Positions 59,635-64,000 of a DNA stretch of 64,000 bases are shown here, piece after piece. Every line of letters starts with the position of its first letter. The stretch's first letter is position 1. A program made the position numbers and the translations under genes. The stretch is from positions 6,285,866 through 6,349,865 of the forward strand of contig NZ_KB900609.1 in assembly GCF_000379105.1 (NCBI RefSeq), written 5' to 3'. This DNA comes from Methylobacterium sp. WSM2598 (lineage in GTDB: Bacteria; Pseudomonadota; Alphaproteobacteria; Rhizobiales; Beijerinckiaceae). The notes below the pieces were generated by a model. That model worked only from the letters and a program-made list of their open reading frames with translations, was not told where the DNA came from and ran no database searches.

Positions 59635-61508
59635 CACGCCGCCTTCCGCAGCGCCGGCCCCGCCACGCGCACGCGGTGGCCGGGCGAGACCTCCTGCATG
59701 GTCCCGGTCTCCGGGCCGGCGAGGCGGAAGGGCTCCGGCCAGGCGGCGGGGTCCGAGAAGCGGTCGCTCATCAGCAGCTTGAGGTCGAGCGGGTGGTCGA
59801 GGTCGGGCTCGGGCACCGCCGCCAGCAGCGCCCTCGTGTAGGGATGCACGGGGTTGCGGAACAGGGCCGCCTTCGGCGCCTCCTCGACGATGAAGCCCCG
59901 GCACATCACCGCGATCGTGTCGGCGATGTAGTCCACCACCGCGAGGTTGTGGGAGACGAACAGGTAGGCGATGCCCAGGCTCGCCTGCAGGTCCTTGAGC
60001 AGGTTGAGCACCTGCGCCTGGACCGAGACGTCGAGGGCCGAGACCGGCTCGTCGCAGAGCAGCACCCGCGGCTTGAGGGCGAGGGCGCGGGCGATGCCGA
60101 GGCGCTGGCGCTGGCCGCCCGAGAAGGCGTGCGGGTAGCGCCGCAGCGAGCGCGCGTCGAGCCCGACCATGTCGAGGAGCTCCCGCGCCCGGGCGTAGCG
60201 CTCGTCCGGCGTGCCGACGCCGTGGATGCGCAGGGGCTCGGTCAGGATCTCGTAGACCGTCATGCGCGGGTTGAGCGAGGAGAACGGGTCCTGGAAGACG
60301 AACTGCACCGCGCGCCGGAAATCCTTCAGGTCCCGGTCCTTGAGCGCGAAGACGTCGCGCGGCCCGCGCCCCGAGCCGTCGTCGAAGCACACGGTGCCGC
60401 TGTCGGGCCGGAGCGCCCGCATGACGATCTTCGACAGGGTGGTCTTGCCGCAGCCCGATTCGCCGACGAGGCCGACCGTGCGCCGGGGCCACAGGTCGAG
60501 GCTCACGCCCCGCACGGCGTCGATGCGCCGGACCGTGCCGCTGAACCAGCCCGCCCGCAGGGTGAAGGACTTGCGGATGTCGCTGATCGACAGGAGGGGC
60601 CCGGCCGGGTCGGGCCGGGGCGGCTCGCCGGCCTTGCGGGCGAGGACGGCGCTGCGGACCTCGCGGATCGGGGTGAGCCGCTCGCCCTCCTGCATGTGGA
60701 AGCGCGGCACCGCCTTCATCAGCGCCTTGAGGTAGGGGTGGCCCGGGCGGCGGAAGATGTCCTCGCGGGCGCCCGCCTCCGTCACCCGGCCGCGATAGAG
60801 CACCACCACCTGGTCGGCCATGTTGGCGACGACCCCGAGATCGTGGGTGATCAGCAGCATCGCCATGCCGGTCTCGGCCTGAAGGTCGCGCAGCAGGTCG
60901 AGGATCTGGGCCTGGGTGGTGACGTCGAGGGCGGTGGTGGGCTCGTCGGCGATCAGGAGGGCGGGCTTGGTGACGAGCGCCATGGCGATCATGGCGCGCT
61001 GGCGCAGCCCCCCCGACAATTCGAACGGGTAGGTGACGAGGGCGCGATTCGGGTCGGGGAAGCCGACGCGGGCGAAGACGTCGGCGGCCCGGGCCCGCGC
61101 CTGCGCGGCCGAAACCTCCGCGTGCAGCCGCAGCGCCTCGATCACCTGGTCGCCCACCGTGTGGAGGGGCGAGAGCGAGGTCATCGGCTCCTGGAAGATC
61201 ATGGCGATGCGCCCGCCGCGGAGCGCCCGCATCTCGGCGGAATCGGCGCCGAGCCGCGCGATCTCGGCGACCCGGCCGGTCGCCGGGTCGGTGAAGCGGA
61301 TCTCGCCCCCGGTGATGCGCGCCGCCTTGGGCAGGATGCGCAGGATCGCCTGCGCGGTGACGGACTTGCCCGAGCCGGATTCGCCCACCAGCGCGACCGT
61401 GCGCCCGGCCGGCACGTCGAGCGACAGCCCGTCCACCGCCCGGAACGCCCCGGTATCGGCCGAGAAATCGACCGTGAGATCGCGGATCGACAGGAGCGGT
61501 GCCGTCAT
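59634..61508 (-). CDS. Fused peptide-type ABC ATPase (DppD-DppF)
   Basis: The 624-residue protein contains two complete ATPases. The first (about 1-280) has Walker A VGESGSGKSV at 41-50 and the signature ELSGGLRQRAMIAMAL. The second (about 300-590) has VGESGCGKTTLSK near 346, FSGGQRQRLGIARALALKP and VLLCDEPVSALDVSVQAQ. Each is followed by the oligopeptide C-terminal extension of the family. It energises the importer formed by the OppB/OppC-like permeases. ATG 61508 overlaps the glycosyltransferase stop as ATGA. Confidence 0.93.
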   Translation of the reverse strand: MTAPLLSIRDLTVDFSADTGAFRAVDGLSLDVPAGRTVALVGESGSGKSVTAQAILRILPKAARITGGEIRFTDPATGRVAEIARLGADSAEMRALRGGRIAMIFQEPMTSLSPLHTVGDQVIEALRLHAEVSAAQARARAADVFARVGFPDPNRALVTYPFELSGGLRQRAMIAMALVTKPALLIADEPTTALDVTTQAQILDLLRDLQAETGMAMLLITHDLGVVANMADQVVVLYRGRVTEAGAREDIFRRPGHPYLKALMKAVPRFHMQEGERLTPIREVRSAVLARKAGEPPRPDPAGPLLSISDIRKSFTLRAGWFSGTVRRIDAVRGVSLDLWPRRTVGLVGESGCGKTTLSKIVMRALRPDSGTVCFDDGSGRGPRDVFALKDRDLKDFRRAVQFVFQDPFSSLNPRMTVYEILTEPLRIHGVGTPDERYARARELLDMVGLDARSLRRYPHAFSGGQRQRLGIARALALKPRVLLCDEPVSALDVSVQAQVLNLLKDLQASLGIAYLFVSHNLAVVDYIADTIAVMCRGFIVEEAPKAALFRNPVHPYTRALLAAVPEPDLDHPLDLKLLMSDRFSDPAAWPEPFRLAGPETGTMQEVSPGHRVRVAGPALRKAA

Positions 61509-63520
61509 CCTGATCCTTTTCGTTGGTTGGGGCCGTCCTCATCCGAGGATGGATCCCTTGCCATGACCTTAATGTCGGTTTGTGACACGCGCGACGGCCC
61601 CGGCGCAAACAGGTCCGCGGCCCGCGCGAGGCGGATCGCCGGATGCGCGGCGAGGCGATCGAGCAACGCCGCGCAGAACGTCCAGGTTGCGGCGTCCTGG
61701 GCGGCGTGGTGGGTGAGGAGGCCCACCGGCTCCCCCCGCCCCGCCCCGGCCAGCAGCGTCGCGGCCGCTCGGGGGATCAGCCCGGCCGGGTCGGCGAGGG
61801 GGCGCCCCGGCGCGTGCCACGCCACCGGGTCGACGTGGGTGTTGACGATCGCGAGGCCCGGAGGCGCCGGCCCGCGCGGGCCGAAGGTCGAGAGCCCCGC
61901 GTAGCCGAGCGCCGGGAGGCGCGGCACGAGGTCCGGCGCGATCCGGTTCCAGGGCGGCACCAGGACCGGCAGGGGCGGGCGGCCGAACCGCTCCCGCGCC
62001 AGGGCGAGCCCCTCCCGCGCCTCCGCCGCCAGGGCGGCGGGCGGGCGGCCGGGAGCGAATTCCGCCCTCTTGCCGGAGGGGGCCCGGTCGGCGTGGGCGA
62101 GGCCGTGGACCAGGAGGTCGATCCCGGGCTCTCCCGCGAGCCGGGCGGCCAGGGAGGGCGCGGCGAGGCCCGGGATCGCCGCCAGCGCCAGCGGCCAGCC
62201 GGCGGCGCGGTGCAGGGCGACCAGCCGGTCGAGGGCGGGGGTGTGCGCCGCCGCGTCGTCGTCGCGCCACCACAGCGTCGCGGTCAGGCCCTCCGCCGCG
62301 AGCCGGGCCAGGGCGGCGTCGAGGGGCGACCAGTCCGGTCCCGCCGCGAGGGCGGGGGCGGGGGTGGGGGCGGGGGCGGGGACGGCCAGCATGGCCTCCA
62401 CTAGGGCCACCGTCTGGGCCGCCCCGTCGAGGGCGAAGGCCGCGCGCGGGGGCGCCGGGTCGGGCGAGGGGGCGAGCATCGCCGCGACGGAGGCGGCGAG
62501 CGCCTCCGGCCCGAGCTCCGCCTCCGGCAGCACCCGGGCGAGCCCGCGCGCCGCCAGCGTCTCGGCGCGCAGCCGTTGCTCGGTCTCGCCCCCGGCCTCG
62601 AAGGGGACGAGCAGGGCCGGGCAGCCGCCGCGCAGGAGGTCGAGCACCGTGTTGTAGCCCGCCTGGCTGACCGAGAGCGCGGCCGAGGCCAGCAGGGCGC
62701 GGAAATCGGTGCGCGCGCGCTCGACGATCGCGTTCGGGGGCGCCGCGTCGCGCAGGGCCGCGAAGGCCGCCTCGGGCACGGCGCGCCCGACCAGCACCCG
62801 CCACGGGAGGTCGGGCAGGCGCCGCGCCGCGCCGAGCGCCGCCCGCTGCAGGGGCAGGCCGGCCGCGCTCGACCCGCCCGAAACCACGATGCCGGACCGC
62901 GCCGTCCCGGCCGGGAGACCCTCGCCCGGCGCCTCGTCGACGTAGCCGGTGTAGCGCAGCAAGGGGCGGAGCGCGTCCTCCACCGGCCAGGAGGCGTCGA
63001 GGGGCAGGAGGTTCGGGTCGCCGTGGACCAGCACGGCGTCGTAGGCGGCGAGCCGCGCGCGGGTCGCGGCGGCCCGCTCCGGCCGGCTCGGCGGGGCGAG
63101 GATGTCGCGCACGGAGGCGAGGAGGAGCGGCCGCGGCCGCCGCGCCCGCGCGGCCTCGACCAGCGCGTCGAACTCCGCGGCGAGCACCCGGCGGCCGAAC
63201 GGGTAGAGTTCGGTGATCACCGCGTCGGGCGCGGCCTCGTCGAGGGCGGCCAGCAGGGCGGCGCGGCGGGCCGCGAGGGTTCCGGGCGCGACGGGGGTCC
63301 CGTCCGGTTCGAGGAGGCGCGTGAAGGCGGTGCCGGCGATGCGCAGCGGCGGCAGCTGCACGAGGCGGATCCCGTCGAGGCGGGGCAGGGCGGCCGGCAT
63401 GCCCCCGGAGACGAGGGTGACCCGGTGCCCGGCCGCCGCGAAGGCGCGGGCGAGGGCCGCCGCGCGGGTGAGGTGGCCCGCCCCGAGGAGATGCGTCACC
63501 GCGACGAGGAGGCGGCTCAT
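61505..63520 (-). CDS. Glycosyltransferase fused to polysaccharide deacetylase-like domain
   Basis: The 671-residue protein has two parts. Residues 1-370 form a GT-B glycosyltransferase of the MurG/GT28-like type (LLGAGHLTRAAALARAFAAA, then the donor-binding ALSVSQAGYNTVLDLLRGGC and PALLVPFEAGGETEQRLRAE). After a Pro/Ala linker (PAPAPTPAPALAAGP) comes a polysaccharide-deacetylase-like domain. It has the metal-site style motif TLWWRDDDAAAHTPALDRL, VHGLAHADRAPSG and PVLVPPWNRIAPDLV. ATG 63520 is chosen because it overlaps the upstream stop as ATGA; a Met at 63529 is also in frame. The fusion suggests sequential addition and N-deacetylation, or related trimming, of a sugar. Confidence 0.82.
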   Translation of the reverse strand: MSRLLVAVTHLLGAGHLTRAAALARAFAAAGHRVTLVSGGMPAALPRLDGIRLVQLPPLRIAGTAFTRLLEPDGTPVAPGTLAARRAALLAALDEAAPDAVITELYPFGRRVLAAEFDALVEAARARRPRPLLLASVRDILAPPSRPERAAATRARLAAYDAVLVHGDPNLLPLDASWPVEDALRPLLRYTGYVDEAPGEGLPAGTARSGIVVSGGSSAAGLPLQRAALGAARRLPDLPWRVLVGRAVPEAAFAALRDAAPPNAIVERARTDFRALLASAALSVSQAGYNTVLDLLRGGCPALLVPFEAGGETEQRLRAETLAARGLARVLPEAELGPEALAASVAAMLAPSPDPAPPRAAFALDGAAQTVALVEAMLAVPAPAPTPAPALAAGPDWSPLDAALARLAAEGLTATLWWRDDDAAAHTPALDRLVALHRAAGWPLALAAIPGLAAPSLAARLAGEPGIDLLVHGLAHADRAPSGKRAEFAPGRPPAALAAEAREGLALARERFGRPPLPVLVPPWNRIAPDLVPRLPALGYAGLSTFGPRGPAPPGLAIVNTHVDPVAWHAPGRPLADPAGLIPRAAATLLAGAGRGEPVGLLTHHAAQDAATWTFCAALLDRLAAHPAIRLARAADLFAPGPSRVSQTDIKVMARDPSSDEDGPNQRKGSG

Positions 63521-64000
63521 GCCGGGCATCCCGGCAGGGCCGCCAGGGCGGCCCGCAGGCGCGCCGCGGCGGCGGCGAGCCCGCGCTCCCCGCGCGCGAA
63601 GGCGAGGGCGGCCGCGCCCATGGCGGCGCGGCGCGCCGGGTCGGCCGCGAGGGCCCGGACGGCATCGGCCAGGGCGGCGGCCTCGCCGGGCGCCGTGACG
63701 ATGCCGGTGATCCCGTCCCGGACCACGTCCGGCACGCCGCCGTCGCCGCCGGCCACGACCGGGCAGCCATGGGCCTGCGCCTCCAGCAGGACCATCCCGT
63801 AGGCCTCCCGCACGGCAGGCCAGACCAGGAGGTCGGCCGCCCCGTAGAGGCGCGCCAGGGCGGCGGGCGCGAGGGCGCCGTGGCGGCGCACCCGCGCCCC
63901 GAAGGGCGCGAGGAGCCGGCCCACCTCCGCCGCCGCCGGCCCTTCCCCGGCCACGTCGAGGCTCCAGGCGAGGTCGCCGCAGCGGGCGAGCGCCTCCGCG
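63517..64000 (-). CDS. Glycosyltransferase family 4-like protein (5' end outside window)
   Basis: The visible C-terminal 161 residues form the donor-binding half of a GT-B enzyme. VAGEGP opens a strand, then ALARLYGAADLLVWPAVREA and the family 4 E-x7-E motif EAYGMVLLEA, followed by HGCPVVAGGDGGVPDVVRDG. The frame remains open at the right edge, so the N-terminal half lies outside. It is coupled to the glycosyltransferase-deacetylase gene by an ATGA overlap. It would transfer a sugar from an NDP-sugar to a surface glycan or lipid carrier. Confidence 0.87.
   Translation of the reverse strand, partial: AEALARCGDLAWSLDVAGEGPAAAEVGRLLAPFGARVRRHGALAPAALARLYGAADLLVWPAVREAYGMVLLEAQAHGCPVVAGGDGGVPDVVRDGITGIVTAPGEAAALADAVRALAADPARRAAMGAAALAFARGERGLAAAAARLRAALAALPGCPA

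Overview
The window is very GC-rich, with almost every real gene using G or C at third codon positions. It looks like a chromosomal segment of an alphaproteobacterium of the Rhizobiales, most likely the Methylobacterium group. The clues are a rhizobial-type flagellar locus (flbT, flaF, an FtcR-type regulator, DUF1217 proteins), the bolA / J-domain / cobS / cobT neighbourhood and a LivM-LivG fusion. The genus is inferred, not proven.

Region by region. 1-3.8 kb holds housekeeping genes: the end of an AmpG-type permease, an acyl-CoA thioesterase, an EcsC-family protein, a glutathione S-transferase and a YidB-like protein. 3.8-11.7 kb is an acyl/carbohydrate cluster. A coupled ACP / AMP-ligase / ketoreductase operon runs leftward, and an acyltransferase-like gene, a ThDP enzyme and a heparinase II/III-like lyase run rightward. 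11.8-31.3 kb is a flagellar export, rod, hook and regulation locus on the minus strand (fliL-like, flgN-like, flgJ-like, fliJ-like, fliR, flhA, fliQ, flgD, flbT, flaF, flgL, flgK, flgE, fliI, flgF, two DUF1217 genes, a membrane protein and ftcR). A PilZ gene lies beside ftcR. Between flhA and fliQ sits an AT-rich islet (about 16.67-18.55 kb) with an orphan gene and a frameshifted RTX-type gene. 32.4-36.9 kb carries cobT, a small frameshifted Cys-rich gene, cobS, a J-domain gene and bolA.

36.8-46.7 kb holds an MFS transporter, a branched-chain amino-acid-type ABC importer with a fused permease-ATPase, an Ldh-family dehydrogenase, a trypsin-like protease and a second MFS transporter. 46.7-54.6 kb has a nitronate-monooxygenase-like enzyme, a DEAD-box helicase with a long leader, a very large tricorn-like protease, a YegP-like protein, a DUF4258/DUF2283 pair whose second gene is frameshifted, and a small secreted His/Tyr/Arg-rich protein. 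54.6-64 kb is one translationally coupled minus-strand operon: a glycosyltransferase, a glycosyltransferase-deacetylase fusion, a fused DppD-DppF ATPase, a methyltransferase-like protein, a large solute-binding protein and two permeases. Every junction overlaps by 1-4 bases.

Three genes (RTX, DUF2283, and the small gene between cobS and cobT) are broken by single-base frameshifts, two of them in five-base G or C runs. Either the assembly has indel errors or these loci are genuinely decaying or variable. I saw no rRNA, tRNA, CRISPR array, transposase or phage gene.
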